Source: JBFWUW01 sp050247075
Lineage (GTDB): Bacteria > Planctomycetota > Planctomycetia > Pirellulales > JBFWUW01
Reading direction: 5' to 3'
Assembly (NCBI GenBank): GCA_050247075.1
Contig: JBFWUW010000035.1
Span: 4,940 to 68,939 of the forward strand
DNA: 64,000 bases
Position 1 is the stretch's first letter, and every line of letters starts with the position of its first letter. Below are positions 44,983 to 53,729 of the stretch, one piece after another. The notes below the pieces were generated by a model that did no database searches, was not told where the DNA came from, and saw only the letters and a program-made list of their open reading frames with translations. A program made the translations under genes and the position numbers.

Positions 44983-45477
44983 TTAACTGCCCGGCACTTG
45001 GGGAGCAGGCTCCTCTTCCGCAGGCGGGTTTGCCTCGTCCGAGGGAGTATTAGTTCCGTCGGGCGGATCGGCGGATGCATCTTTCGAAACTTCGGCGGCA
45101 TCCTCGGCCGCGGCATCCGTATCTTGCTGCGCGGGGGTCAGCACCCGATTGAGGATGGTGGCGATGGCGATCGACTTTTTAACGCCTTGGTCCAACACGA
45201 ACTCCAGCCGGGGCGTGTACCGCGTGTCGATGCCTTCGGCGATGCGCGACTGCAGGTAGCCAGCGGAGCTGCGCAAGCCTGACAGGCACAAGCGTTCGGC
45301 GGTTTCGTCCCCCATGACCGAAACGTGAACCTTGGCCGAGCGCATGTCGGGGGCGACCTCGACATGGGTTACCGTCACGCCACGCACTCGCGGGTCTTTC
45401 AGCTCGGCCAGTATGGCCATGCTGACGACCTGGCGAATAGCCTGGGCGGCTTTCAGCAATCGGCGGGAAGATGACAT
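44983..45477 (-). CDS. rbfA: Ribosome-binding factor A
   Basis: 164 residues. RbfA binds the 30S subunit during 16S rRNA maturation. The KH-like core begins KAAQAIRQVVSMAILAELKDPRVRGVTVTHVEVAPDMRSAKVHVSV; GYLQSRIAEGIDTRYTPRLEFVLDQGVKKS completes it. About 45 extra C-terminal residues are acidic and Pro/Ala-rich (DAAAEDAAEVSKDASADPP and on). The start is the ATG at 45477, 30 bases after infB on the same strand. Confidence 0.95.
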   Translation of the reverse strand: MSSSRRLLKAAQAIRQVVSMAILAELKDPRVRGVTVTHVEVAPDMRSAKVHVSVMGDETAERLCLSGLRSSAGYLQSRIAEGIDTRYTPRLEFVLDQGVKKSIAIATILNRVLTPAQQDTDAAAEDAAEVSKDASADPPDGTNTPSDEANPPAEEEPAPQVPGS

Positions 45478-45507
45478 CGTGGGGCGGGGTTTCTTGTCAA
45501 CAGGCAG

Positions 45508-48234
45508 TTAGATTGTGCGGGCGATCTCTTCGACCTTGTAGGCTTCCAGAATGTCGCCCTCTTTCAAATCGTTAAAGCCCGACAGTTTGATGCCGCACTC
45601 GTAACCTTCGCGGACATCGCGGGCATCGTCCTTTTCTCGCTTGAGAGAGTCCAGGGCATAGTCGCCGATTACGCGGTTCTCGCGAATCACGCGCAACCGC
45701 GAATTCCGTTCGATCGTGCCCGACAACACGCGGCAACCGGCCACGGTGCCAACACGGCTGATGGTAAACGTCCGCAAAATCAACGCGCGGCCTAGTTCGA
45801 CATCGCGTTCTTCCGGCTTGAGCAGGCCTTCCAGGGCCAGTTTCAGGTCTTGCGTGACCTGGTAAATGATCTCGTAGCGGCGAACTTGCACGCCCAGGTT
45901 TTCGGCCAACATTCGGGCTTTTTCGTCCGGCACGACATTGAAACCGATGATGATGGCATCCGAGGCATCGGCCAGATGGACGTCGGCCTCGGAGATTCCG
46001 CCGACCGTGGATTGCAATATCTTAAGCTGCACCTCCGGGTGCGACAGCTTGGAGAACTCCTTGAGGATCGCTTCGATCGATCCGCGCACATCGGCCCGCA
46101 GGATGATATTGAGGTTTTGCACCTCGTCTTGTCCCAGGCGGTCCTTCAACGTCTCCAACGTAACGTGGGATGTATGTCCCGACAGCGTCACGGCCCGCGA
46201 CTGCTGCGAGCGTTTGTCGGCAATGGCCCGCGCAGAGGCGATATCGGCCAACACATGGAAGTGCTGGCCCGCCGCGGGGGCCTCGTTCAGGCCGGTCATA
46301 TTGACGGGGGTGGAAGGGCCGACCGATTCGTAACTGATGCGCGGTTTGAGTGTGTCGTACATGGCTTTAACGCGGCCATAGCTGGTGCCGCAGACGACCA
46401 CATCGCCCACCTTGAGCGTTCCATTTTGAACGATGAATTTGGCCACCACGCCGCGGCCTTCGTGCAGTTCGGCCTCCAGGCAGGTACCCTCCGCGGCACG
46501 GTTGGGGTTTGATCGGTAGTCGTGCAGTTCGGCCGTTAGCAGCAGCGTTTCTAGCAGTTGTTCAATACCGGTCCCCTTGGTGGCACTGCATTTGACAACC
46601 TCCGTCTCGCCGCCCCACTCGCTGGGCAGTAATTCGTTGGCGGCCAGTTGCTCATAGATCCGCTGTGTGTTGACACCCGGCAAGTCGATCTTATTCAATG
46701 CCACGACGATCGGCACGCCCGCCGCCTTGGCATGGCTGATGGCTTCCTCGGTCTGCGGCATGACGCCATCGTCGGCCGCCACGACCAGCACAGCAATGTC
46801 GGTGACTTGCGCGCCGCGTGCCCGCATCTGGGTAAAAGCCTCGTGGCCTGGCGTATCAACGAAAGCGATGGTCTGGCCGTCCCTTTCGATGCGGTAGGCA
46901 CGAATATGCTGGGTGATGCCGCCGCTTTCGCCGCCAGCCACGTCGATACCGATGATGCGGTCCAAGAGCGAAGTCTTGCCGTGATCGACATGCCCCAAGA
47001 AGGTGACGATCGGCGGCCGCGGTTCCAACAGTTCGGGGTCTTCGTCCTCTTGCGAGGTGGCCAGCAATTGGTCTTCCAGGTTTTGGGGCTTCTTAAACTC
47101 GATGGAAACGCCCAATTCCACGGCCAGCATTTCAGCCAGTTCGTCCTCCAGAGGAGCATTGAGATTGGGCTTGCCGGCGTTGAGCTGCATGAGCTTCAGC
47201 AACACCTTGGCCGCGGGTACTCCGGCCGCTTCCGAGAAGGTGCGCACGGTGCAAGGCAACTGGCAAACCACGTTGCCTTTTCGGGGCGCAGCCGTATTGG
47301 TGCCGCGACGGTGAATTCTGCGCCCCCGCGACCGGCCATCATCGTCGTCGCCTCGGCGGCGAGAAGACGAACGCCGCTTGCGCAGATTTGCCGCGGCTGC
47401 CGCGGCGGCTGCCGCCGCTTCGTCATCGGCCAAGGCACCGCGCCCGCCGCGACGAACCCGGTCGCGGCCCGGCATGCCCGGTGCCAAGGGAGCGGCGGGC
47501 GCGGCTGATCGTCCGGAGGTACGCCCGGCGGCGGTCTTGCCCGACTTGGCGTCGTCGGCGTCGGCCTTGCGTTTTTCGTCATGTTCGCGAATATGCCGAG
47601 AAAGCGGCTTGCCGCCCGACTTGCTGGCCTTCAGCACATCCATGGGCAATTTAATATCGGGCTTTTGCGCCGCCGGTTCCGCCGGCTTGGGCGGAGGACC
47701 AGACTGCGAGCTGGTGGGCATGGGAGCCAGCTTGATTGCCGGGGCCGTGCGGGCGGGCCGGGGACCGTCGCCGCCCGGCCGCTTCTTGCCTCCATCGGGC
47801 TTGTCCGTCAAATGGACCATCTTGTTGCTGACGCCGCCCGGTGGAACATAATCCTCGCGCCGCATGGCGGCCGGCGGCAGATTTGTAGCGGGCTGCACGG
47901 GCGCGGGGGCAACAACCTCGGGCGCGGCGGGGGCCGGGGCTTGCGGGGCGGGTTCCGCCGGCGTTGATGGGGCAGCGGGCGCGGCCGGAATAACCGGAAT
48001 GGGCTTCTTGGCCACCGGCAATACGGGCGGGGGAGTCATGGGCGCGGGCGTGGGCCGGCTGGGGGCGCTGCGGGCGCCGCTGGCGATGAACTCGCGGAGT
48101 TTCGACTCTTCTTCGCTGGTCAGACTGGCTAACTGAGAATCTTTGCCATCAATTCCCGCCTTGGAACACATTTCCAAGAGGGCTTTGCTGTTGAGATTCA
48201 ACTCTTTCGCTAACGCGTAAATCCGCACGGACAA
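45508..48234 (-). CDS. infB: Translation initiation factor IF-2
   Basis: 908 residues. IF-2 is the GTPase that loads initiator tRNA. The IF2_N domain (IYALAKELNLNSKALLEMC) is followed by a long Pro/Ala/Arg-rich linker, then the G domain: GHVDHGKTSLLDR (G1), VDTPGHEAF (G3), NKIDLPG (G4) and SATKGTGIE (G5). The start is a TTG at 48234 preceded by AGGAG four bases upstream; a GTG at 48228 is possible. nusA is upstream and rbfA downstream, the classic cluster order. A hairpin lies just before the AGGAG. Confidence 0.96.
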   Translation of the reverse strand: MSVRIYALAKELNLNSKALLEMCSKAGIDGKDSQLASLTSEEESKLREFIASGARSAPSRPTPAPMTPPPVLPVAKKPIPVIPAAPAAPSTPAEPAPQAPAPAAPEVVAPAPVQPATNLPPAAMRREDYVPPGGVSNKMVHLTDKPDGGKKRPGGDGPRPARTAPAIKLAPMPTSSQSGPPPKPAEPAAQKPDIKLPMDVLKASKSGGKPLSRHIREHDEKRKADADDAKSGKTAAGRTSGRSAAPAAPLAPGMPGRDRVRRGGRGALADDEAAAAAAAAAANLRKRRSSSRRRGDDDDGRSRGRRIHRRGTNTAAPRKGNVVCQLPCTVRTFSEAAGVPAAKVLLKLMQLNAGKPNLNAPLEDELAEMLAVELGVSIEFKKPQNLEDQLLATSQEDEDPELLEPRPPIVTFLGHVDHGKTSLLDRIIGIDVAGGESGGITQHIRAYRIERDGQTIAFVDTPGHEAFTQMRARGAQVTDIAVLVVAADDGVMPQTEEAISHAKAAGVPIVVALNKIDLPGVNTQRIYEQLAANELLPSEWGGETEVVKCSATKGTGIEQLLETLLLTAELHDYRSNPNRAAEGTCLEAELHEGRGVVAKFIVQNGTLKVGDVVVCGTSYGRVKAMYDTLKPRISYESVGPSTPVNMTGLNEAPAAGQHFHVLADIASARAIADKRSQQSRAVTLSGHTSHVTLETLKDRLGQDEVQNLNIILRADVRGSIEAILKEFSKLSHPEVQLKILQSTVGGISEADVHLADASDAIIIGFNVVPDEKARMLAENLGVQVRRYEIIYQVTQDLKLALEGLLKPEERDVELGRALILRTFTISRVGTVAGCRVLSGTIERNSRLRVIRENRVIGDYALDSLKREKDDARDVREGYECGIKLSGFNDLKEGDILEAYKVEEIARTI

Positions 48235-48244
48235 GGCTCTCCTG

Positions 48245-48262
48245 TCGGACCGTCAGGTCCGA
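48245..48262 (-). promoter_or_regulatory. Hairpin directly upstream of the infB ribosome-binding site
   Basis: TCGGACC (48245-48251) and GGTCCGA (48256-48262) form a seven-pair stem with a four-base loop. On the coding strand it ends one base before the AGGAG (complement at 48239-48243) of the TTG-initiated infB. It could tune translation or be a transcript-end structure. Confidence 0.4.
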
Positions 48263-48476
48263 GCGATTGCTCACTAGACTAGTTCATTGCACGACTCCCT
48301 AGGGTTCAGTCCCGTCGTTCAGGCTCCCGAACTCAAGAGCGAACACTTCATGGCACGCAACTCTTCGACCGGCATACTATCTTACTTCCACCCGCACTTC
48401 ACAATACCCGGCATTATGCAAAACGATCGTCGATGACCGTTTACGATAACAGGCCGTTTGAGCCCCACCCCATATC

Positions 48477-49931
48477 CTAAGGCTGCGGCTCATCGTTACC
48501 CGCGGCGGGTTCGGCCTTGGGAACGGCCGCGGCATCCGGGGTGCTGTCGTCGGAGGCCGCCTCGCCGTTGTTTGCTACTTCCTCACTGCTTGCTTCTTCG
48601 GTACTTGCTTCTTCCGTGTTGGCTACTGCACTGACTCCAGCTTCATCCGCTGCTGGCTCGCTGGATTCGGCCCCTTCCCCGGCGGTATCGCCAGCGGGTT
48701 CCTCGGGAGCCGGGTCGGCGGCGGTGGCCGCGGCAATTCGATCTTGTTCCCGCTGTTTGCGGCGGGCTTCGGCCGCGGCGTGTTCCGCTTGTTCTTCCCG
48801 GACTTCCGCCTCGGCAACAATGGCGTCAACTTGTTCCTCTGTCAAGTTGCCCATCCGCATCAAATCATCCGGCTCGATAATCGACAGGTCGGAATACGAC
48901 AGGTAGCCCTCTTCCACCAATTTGCCGCTGAGGTTGTCATCCACGCCCTCGATGGCGCTAAACCCGGTCACGGCCCGGTCGATGGTCTCGTCCAACTCGT
49001 CGCGCGTCATGATCTCGATATCCCAACCGCACAGCTTGCTGGCCAAACGGACGTTTTGCCCGCGCCGGCCGATCGCCAGCGACAACTGGTCCTCGCGCAC
49101 CAGGACGATGGCACGTCCCAGCATCTTGCAGAGGATGACTTCCTCCACCTCGGCCGGTTGCAACGAGTTGGGAATCAACACCTGCATGTCGTCGCTCCAG
49201 CGGACGATATCGATCCGCTCGCCCGACAGTTCATCGACAATATTCTTGATGCGGTTGCCGCGCTGGCCGACACAAGCCCCCAGGCAATCGACACGCTGGT
49301 CGTTGCTGCTGACGGCCACCTTGGTGCGGTAGCCCGGCTCACGCGCCATGGCGCGAATTTCGATCACACCATCGGCGATTTCCGGAATCTCTTGCTCAAA
49401 CAGGCGCTGCACCAGCGCCGGACGAATCCGGCTGAGAATGATGCGGATCCGCGGGCCTTGCTTCTTGACTTCAAAAATGGTGGCCCGCACGCGCTCGTTG
49501 GGGTGGTGCGATTCACCAGGAATCTGCTCGCTGCGCGGCAGAATGGCTTCGGTATTGTTGAGCGAGATGGCGGCCACGCCCCCTTCAATACGCTGTACCA
49601 TGCCGTTGATGAGCTGACCGATCTGCTCTTCGTACTCCGCGAACAGGGCATCGCGCTCGGCTTCGCGAATCTTTTGAATGATGACTTGCTTGGCCGTTTG
49701 AGCGCCGATGCGGCCGACCGTTTCCTCGCTGTCCAGCGGTTCGCCGGCCAAGGTGCCGTGAATCACGCCATCGGCGCGGCCGATGGTGATCTGAATGTCA
49801 GCCTCTTCTCCGTAGTGCTTTTTGGCGGCTGAAACCAAAGCAGCTTCGATCGCCTGAAACACGATCTCCTTGTCGATGTTTTTATCGCGGTGGATCGAAT
49901 CAACGATCCGCAGCATTTCGGCGGCATTCAT
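48477..49931 (-). CDS. nusA: Transcription termination/antitermination factor NusA
   Basis: 484 residues. NusA binds RNA polymerase and nascent RNA. Order: an N-terminal domain, S1 (about 130-200, MVQRIEGGVAAISLNNTEAILPRSEQIPGE), and KH1-KH2 (DCLGACVGQRGNRIKNIVDEL then QLSLAIGRRGQNVRLA). The C-terminal 110 residues are highly acidic and Ala/Glu/Thr-rich, replacing the E. coli repeats. rimP, which usually precedes nusA, is not present; the next upstream gene is an ABC ATPase. It starts the nusA-infB-rbfA run. Confidence 0.95.
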   Translation of the reverse strand: MNAAEMLRIVDSIHRDKNIDKEIVFQAIEAALVSAAKKHYGEEADIQITIGRADGVIHGTLAGEPLDSEETVGRIGAQTAKQVIIQKIREAERDALFAEYEEQIGQLINGMVQRIEGGVAAISLNNTEAILPRSEQIPGESHHPNERVRATIFEVKKQGPRIRIILSRIRPALVQRLFEQEIPEIADGVIEIRAMAREPGYRTKVAVSSNDQRVDCLGACVGQRGNRIKNIVDELSGERIDIVRWSDDMQVLIPNSLQPAEVEEVILCKMLGRAIVLVREDQLSLAIGRRGQNVRLASKLCGWDIEIMTRDELDETIDRAVTGFSAIEGVDDNLSGKLVEEGYLSYSDLSIIEPDDLMRMGNLTEEQVDAIVAEAEVREEQAEHAAAEARRKQREQDRIAAATAADPAPEEPAGDTAGEGAESSEPAADEAGVSAVANTEEASTEEASSEEVANNGEAASDDSTPDAAAVPKAEPAAGNDEPQP

Positions 49932-50106
49932 GGGGCGTCACTTGTCCTTGAGTCGCGCTGAACCGTAGTCTTGGCCCGGCGGTAACATCGAAGTTATGTG
50001 TGGGGTGTTGGCTTCGAAATGGGGGGCTAAAAAGCTCGATCAAACAGTCTCATATGTCCTTTGGCTTCCTCCCAAAACGAAAAACCGGGAAACCAACACC
50101 AGACTT

Positions 50107-50136
50107 GTTGAAGATTCACCAGGTCGAATCTTCAAC
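50107..50136 (-). terminator. Hairpin after the MalK-type ATPase gene
   Basis: GTTGAAGATTC (50107-50117) and GAATCTTCAAC (50126-50136) pair perfectly over 11 bases with an eight-base loop, starting 11 bases past the stop at 50147. On the coding strand a T-rich tract (GGTTTTTCGTTTT) lies about 20 bases further, not directly adjacent, so termination may be Rho-independent but is uncertain. Confidence 0.55.
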
Positions 50137-50146
50137 TTATCCAGGG

Positions 50147-51355
50147 CTAGTTGCCCTTCGTCGCTATTTCGGAGCGGTTCACATTGCGGCCCGTCGCCGG
50201 GTCGAAAAAGTGGACTCGCTGCATGTCGAAATATACCTGAATCCTTTCGTCCGGCATCAGCCGAACCCGGGATTCCATCCTGGAAACGGCCATTCCGTCG
50301 CCAATCCCACGGGGGGAGGTCGAACGGTCAGGCGCATTCCCTAGCCGCAGATAAACCAACGTCGAGTCGCCTAGCGGCTCTATGTCGGCTACCTCGGCTG
50401 TAACAATTTCAGCCTTATTTGCAAGGTTACTGGTCGACAGTGGACCGGAATCACCAGCCGCAAGACGCACATCCTCCGCCCGGATACCCAGCAACACTTG
50501 TCGACCAATCAGTTGTTTTACCAGTTTGTGCCTGGCTTTGTCGACGGGAACCGACCAACTTCCATGCACAAAAGTTATTCTATCATTTTCTTGCCGCAGG
50601 TCACCTGGCAGAAGGTTCATCGGAGGCAGGCCGATAAAACGGGCCACCATGGTGTTATGCGGGTTGTCGTAAACTTCTTGTGGCGAGCCAATCTGCTGCA
50701 ATTCTCCGCGGTCCAAGACCGCCACCCTTTGGCCCAACGTTAGCGCCTCGGCCTGATCGTGGGTGACGTAGATCATTGTCGCCGCACAATCGCCGCTGGC
50801 CGCCAACCGCTGATGTTGTTGTTTCAATTCCCTCCGCAATTCCAAACGCAATGGGCCATCCAGGCTGGCCAACGGTTCATCCAGCAAGTAAACCGCCGGA
50901 CGGCGCACCAACGCCTTACCCAGCGACACCCGCTGCCGCTCGCCACCAGAAAGTTGCCCTGGCAGCCGCTCTAGCAGCGAATCCATTCCCAACAAGCCGG
51001 CCACCCGCGTAACCGAAGATTGAATTTCTTGCCACTGCTGGCCGCGAACTTGCAACCCAAACGCCAAATTCCGCGCCACGGTCTTATGTGGCAGCAGCGC
51101 CGGTTGCTGAAAGACCATGGCAATATCACGAAGGGCGGGCGACACACCTTCCATCGACCGCCCAGCAATCTCGATCACTCCCTCCGAAGGCTGGTCCAGC
51201 CCGGCAATCAACCGCAAGGTGGTCGTCTTGCCACAACCACTGGGGCCAACCAACGTTACGAACTCCCCATCTTCAATGTCTAAACTCAACCGCTTCACTG
51301 CCCGAACATCCCCTGGAAAAACCTTGGAGACCTGTTCGAGTCGCAAACTAGCCAT
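50147..51355 (-). CDS. Sugar-type ABC transporter ATPase (MalK/UgpC type)
   Basis: 402 residues. One nucleotide-binding domain has Walker A GPSGCGKTTT, Q-loop FQQPALLPH, signature LSGGERQRV and Walker B VYLLDEPLASLD with the switch His (VTHDQ). From about residue 240 a TOBE-type sugar-transporter regulatory region follows (GLPPMNLLPGDL, then LGIRAEDVRL). It would drive import of a maltose-, glycerol-phosphate- or oligosaccharide-type substrate. No permease or binding protein is next to it. It could be shared by several importers, as MalK/MsmK-type ATPases are. Confidence 0.9.
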   Translation of the reverse strand: MASLRLEQVSKVFPGDVRAVKRLSLDIEDGEFVTLVGPSGCGKTTTLRLIAGLDQPSEGVIEIAGRSMEGVSPALRDIAMVFQQPALLPHKTVARNLAFGLQVRGQQWQEIQSSVTRVAGLLGMDSLLERLPGQLSGGERQRVSLGKALVRRPAVYLLDEPLASLDGPLRLELRRELKQQHQRLAASGDCAATMIYVTHDQAEALTLGQRVAVLDRGELQQIGSPQEVYDNPHNTMVARFIGLPPMNLLPGDLRQENDRITFVHGSWSVPVDKARHKLVKQLIGRQVLLGIRAEDVRLAAGDSGPLSTSNLANKAEIVTAEVADIEPLGDSTLVYLRLGNAPDRSTSPRGIGDGMAVSRMESRVRLMPDERIQVYFDMQRVHFFDPATGRNVNRSEIATKGN

Positions 51356-51769
51356 GGAATTAGGAAAAATCCTTCGTTCAGCGAGATCTCAACCGCCCAA
51401 ACCCGTTTTCATGTCAGCACTTACTAAAAGCCCCAGCAAGATACCGGTCCCGCTGGGGGGAGTCAAGTTGCCGAAAGTAGGCTCTGTCGGTCGGACGGAA
51501 CCTAATGATGGTGATCCAATTGCAAAATCGCGATGGCAATGCAAAGTGTCCACTATTTTGTCCTAACTCTCGAATCGCGACGATCAACCTGCCGAGCCTT
51601 CGCGCGCCGGCAGATAAAGCCTACTGTGACTAACCGTAGCCTGGCAAAAGTGGGCGGATAGGATTGCAGGAAATATCCCAACCCCCTAAGATGTAGGGCG
51701 ATGAGGGGACGCACACAGAACGTTTTTCGCTCGGCGGCTCCGCAGGGTTTTTTTGAGAAGGTTGATGAC
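51356..51769. promoter_or_regulatory. Intergenic region with csp promoter
   Basis: 414 bases between divergent genes. TTGCAG (51664-51669), a 17-base spacer and TAAGAT (51687-51692) form a plausible sigma-70 promoter about 78 bases upstream of the cold-shock gene. The rest holds no gene I can support, and its AT-rich blocks show no repeats. Confidence 0.5.
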
Positions 51770-51967
51770 ATGGCTGAAGGCACGATCAAGCGTTTGACGG
51801 ACAAGGGGTTTGGGTTCATTAGCAATGGTGGAGCCAAGGATTTGTTTTTCCATTCCAAGAATGTCGTTGAAGGCGTCTTCGACGAACTCCACGAAGGTCA
51901 GCGCGTCTCGTTCACCGAGGGAAGCGGACCAAAGGGCCCTTGCGCCGAGAACGTCAAGCCTATCTAA
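51770..51967 (+). CDS. Cold-shock domain protein
   Basis: 65 residues from the ATG at 51770, preceded by AGAAGG about 9 bases upstream, an unusually clear ribosome-binding site here. The cold-shock fold has RNP1-like KGFGFISN and RNP2-like LFFH motifs (MAEGTIKRLTDKGFGFISNGGAKDLFFH). It binds single-stranded RNA or DNA as a chaperone. The sequence is typical of the Csp group. The open frame to 51701 upstream is not supported. A terminator follows. Confidence 0.95.
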   Translation: MAEGTIKRLTDKGFGFISNGGAKDLFFHSKNVVEGVFDELHEGQRVSFTEGSGPKGPCAENVKPI

Positions 51968-51998
51968 CGCAACTACATCCGCAGTCGATTTATTACAG

Positions 51999-52033
51999 GC
52001 GGCCGGCGATATTTCGTCGGCCGCTTTTGTTTT
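51999..52033 (+). terminator. Intrinsic terminator after the cold-shock gene
   Basis: GCGGCCG (51999-52005) and CGGCCGC (52018-52024) form a GC-rich stem with a 12-base loop, directly followed by TTTTGTTTT (52025-52033). It lies 32 bases past the stop codon. Confidence 0.85.
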
Positions 52034-52048
52034 GGCCGCGGCGCTCAT

Positions 52049-52079
52049 GCTGAATAGCTTAGTCTTCAAGCTATTCAGC
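52049..52079 (+). repeat. Perfect 12-base inverted repeat upstream of pyk
   Basis: GCTGAATAGCTT (52049-52060) and AAGCTATTCAGC (52068-52079) are exact inverted copies with a seven-base spacer. No T-run follows. It could be an operator or a leader hairpin. Confidence 0.6.
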
Positions 52080-52100
52080 AAGCCCAGAAATCTGGTTACG

Positions 52101-52141
52101 TGCTATAACTTTGGCGGAACGCGGCCGACCAATCGGCCGCG
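52101..52141 (+). promoter_or_regulatory. Candidate pyk promoter and leader hairpin
   Basis: TGCTATAAC (52101-52109) is an extended -10 element with no good -35. A second stem follows, CGCGGCCG (52120-52127) with CGGCCGCG (52134-52141) around a six-base loop, in the predicted leader of pyk. Confidence 0.35.
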
Positions 52142-52176
52142 CCAGGTAACTCTTCTGAATATCGCCAAGGCCGTGC

Positions 52177-53628
52177 ATGTCTCAATCCGCATTCGCAAAA
52201 CGCCTCGGCGGAAGCCGAACCAAGATCGTTGCCACGGTGGGACCGGCCTGCGGCAGCGAAGAACAATTGGCGGATCTGATTGATGCGGGGGTCGATGTCT
52301 TTCGCCTCAACATGGCGCACGGCGAAGTCGGCGAACATCAACAGCGGCTGGAAGCCATCCGTCGGATCAGCCAACGGGTGGGCCGCCCGGTGGCGGTGCT
52401 GGTCGATCTGGCCGGTCCCAAGATGAGGCTGGGCGAACTGCCCGATGGCCAGGTTCAATGCCATCATGGCGACATCATCCGCTTTGTACGGGGAGAGGCC
52501 TCTTCGCGCGTGGATGAGTTCGTCACGACCTATCCGCTGTTGATTGACGAATTGGATGTCAACGACCGGGTGATGTTGGCCGACGGCACGGTCAGCCTGC
52601 TGGTAGAAGAGAAATCACCAGATTGGGCCCGTTGCCGCGTGGTACAACCGGGGCTGGTCCGCAGCCGACAAGGGGTCAATTTGCCTGGCGTCAAACTTAG
52701 CCTTCCGGCGATGAGCGAGGACGACTTGTCGGCCGCCATTTGGGCGGCGAGTGTGGGGGCCGATTTTGTCAGCCTGAGTTTTGTCCGCAAGCCCGACGAA
52801 ATTCGCGAGCTGAAAGCCTTGCTGAAAAAGCATGGTTCGGCCGCCCGCGTGATTGCCAAAATCGAAAAGCCCGAAGCCCTGGAGAACCTGGTGGAGATTG
52901 TCCGGGCGACCGATGGCGTGATGGTGGCCCGCGGCGACCTGGGGGTAGAGATCGACGTGGCCCAAATGCCCGTCGCACAGAAGCGGATCATCTCGACCTG
53001 CAACCAGTACCAAAAGCCGGTCATCATCGCCACGCAGATGTTGGACAGCATGCAGCACTCCTTACAGCCCACGCGGGCCGAAGTGACCGATGTGGCCAAC
53101 GCCATTCTGGACGGCGGCGATGCCTGTATGTTGTCGGGCGAGACCGCCATTGGCAAATACCCGCGGGCAGCCGTGGAAATGATTAGCCGGATTGCCCAGG
53201 CGACTGAGCCGCTGTTTCGCGACCGCGTACCGTTGCCAGTGCCCGACGTTTCGGCCGAGGGCCTGCACGCCATTACCCGCGGTGTGGTGTATGGGGCGGG
53301 GCATATTGCCCGCCAGTTGAGCGCCCGGCTGATGGTGGTGGAGAGCCAGAGCGGTTCCACGGCATTGGCGATGTCGAAGCAACGGAACTACGTGCCGATG
53401 GTGGGTGTCAGCGGATCGGAGGAGACCTTGCGGCAGATGTGCCTGTTTTGGGGTATTTCGCCCTTGGCGGGTGCCCCCGCCAAGAACTCGGCGGCGCTAT
53501 TTACACTGCTGGAAGACTGGGGCCGCCGCGATGGCTATCTGGGAGGGGGGGACCGGGTGGTGTTTGTCCGCGGTACGAATGAAGTACCGCCCCTCTACAA
53601 TTTAGTCATGGTTTATCAGTTGGAATGA
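52177..53628 (+). CDS. pyk: Pyruvate kinase, potassium site altered
   Basis: 483 residues. It makes pyruvate and ATP from PEP and ADP. The barrel carries SRTKIVATVGPACGS at the start, IAKIEKPEALENL with the phosphoryl-site Lys, MVARGDLGVEI (metal ligands) and ATQMLDSM. At the monovalent-cation site, the usual RxNxSHG reads RLNMAHG (Ser to Ala), and the usual DTKGPE reads DLAGPK (Thr to Leu, Glu to Lys). Glu-to-Lys at this place is associated with potassium independence. A B-domain and a C-terminal domain complete a normal length. It has hairpins in its leader. Confidence 0.95.
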   Translation: MSQSAFAKRLGGSRTKIVATVGPACGSEEQLADLIDAGVDVFRLNMAHGEVGEHQQRLEAIRRISQRVGRPVAVLVDLAGPKMRLGELPDGQVQCHHGDIIRFVRGEASSRVDEFVTTYPLLIDELDVNDRVMLADGTVSLLVEEKSPDWARCRVVQPGLVRSRQGVNLPGVKLSLPAMSEDDLSAAIWAASVGADFVSLSFVRKPDEIRELKALLKKHGSAARVIAKIEKPEALENLVEIVRATDGVMVARGDLGVEIDVAQMPVAQKRIISTCNQYQKPVIIATQMLDSMQHSLQPTRAEVTDVANAILDGGDACMLSGETAIGKYPRAAVEMISRIAQATEPLFRDRVPLPVPDVSAEGLHAITRGVVYGAGHIARQLSARLMVVESQSGSTALAMSKQRNYVPMVGVSGSEETLRQMCLFWGISPLAGAPAKNSAALFTLLEDWGRRDGYLGGGDRVVFVRGTNEVPPLYNLVMVYQLE

Positions 53629-53729
53629 ACCGGCCCGTTGGTATATGATGTCAGCCGGCGGTAGACCGTTCGGTCGAGATTGCGGTTCTTGGCACTTTTC
53701 CGCCCCATACTGACAACCCTTGCAAGTCC

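Noticed and set aside
48235..48244. GGCTCTCCTG shared with the hairpin arm at 63929
   Set aside because: The complement holds an AGGAG ribosome-binding site in both places, and ten bases with such a core can recur by chance; I see no other shared sequence.
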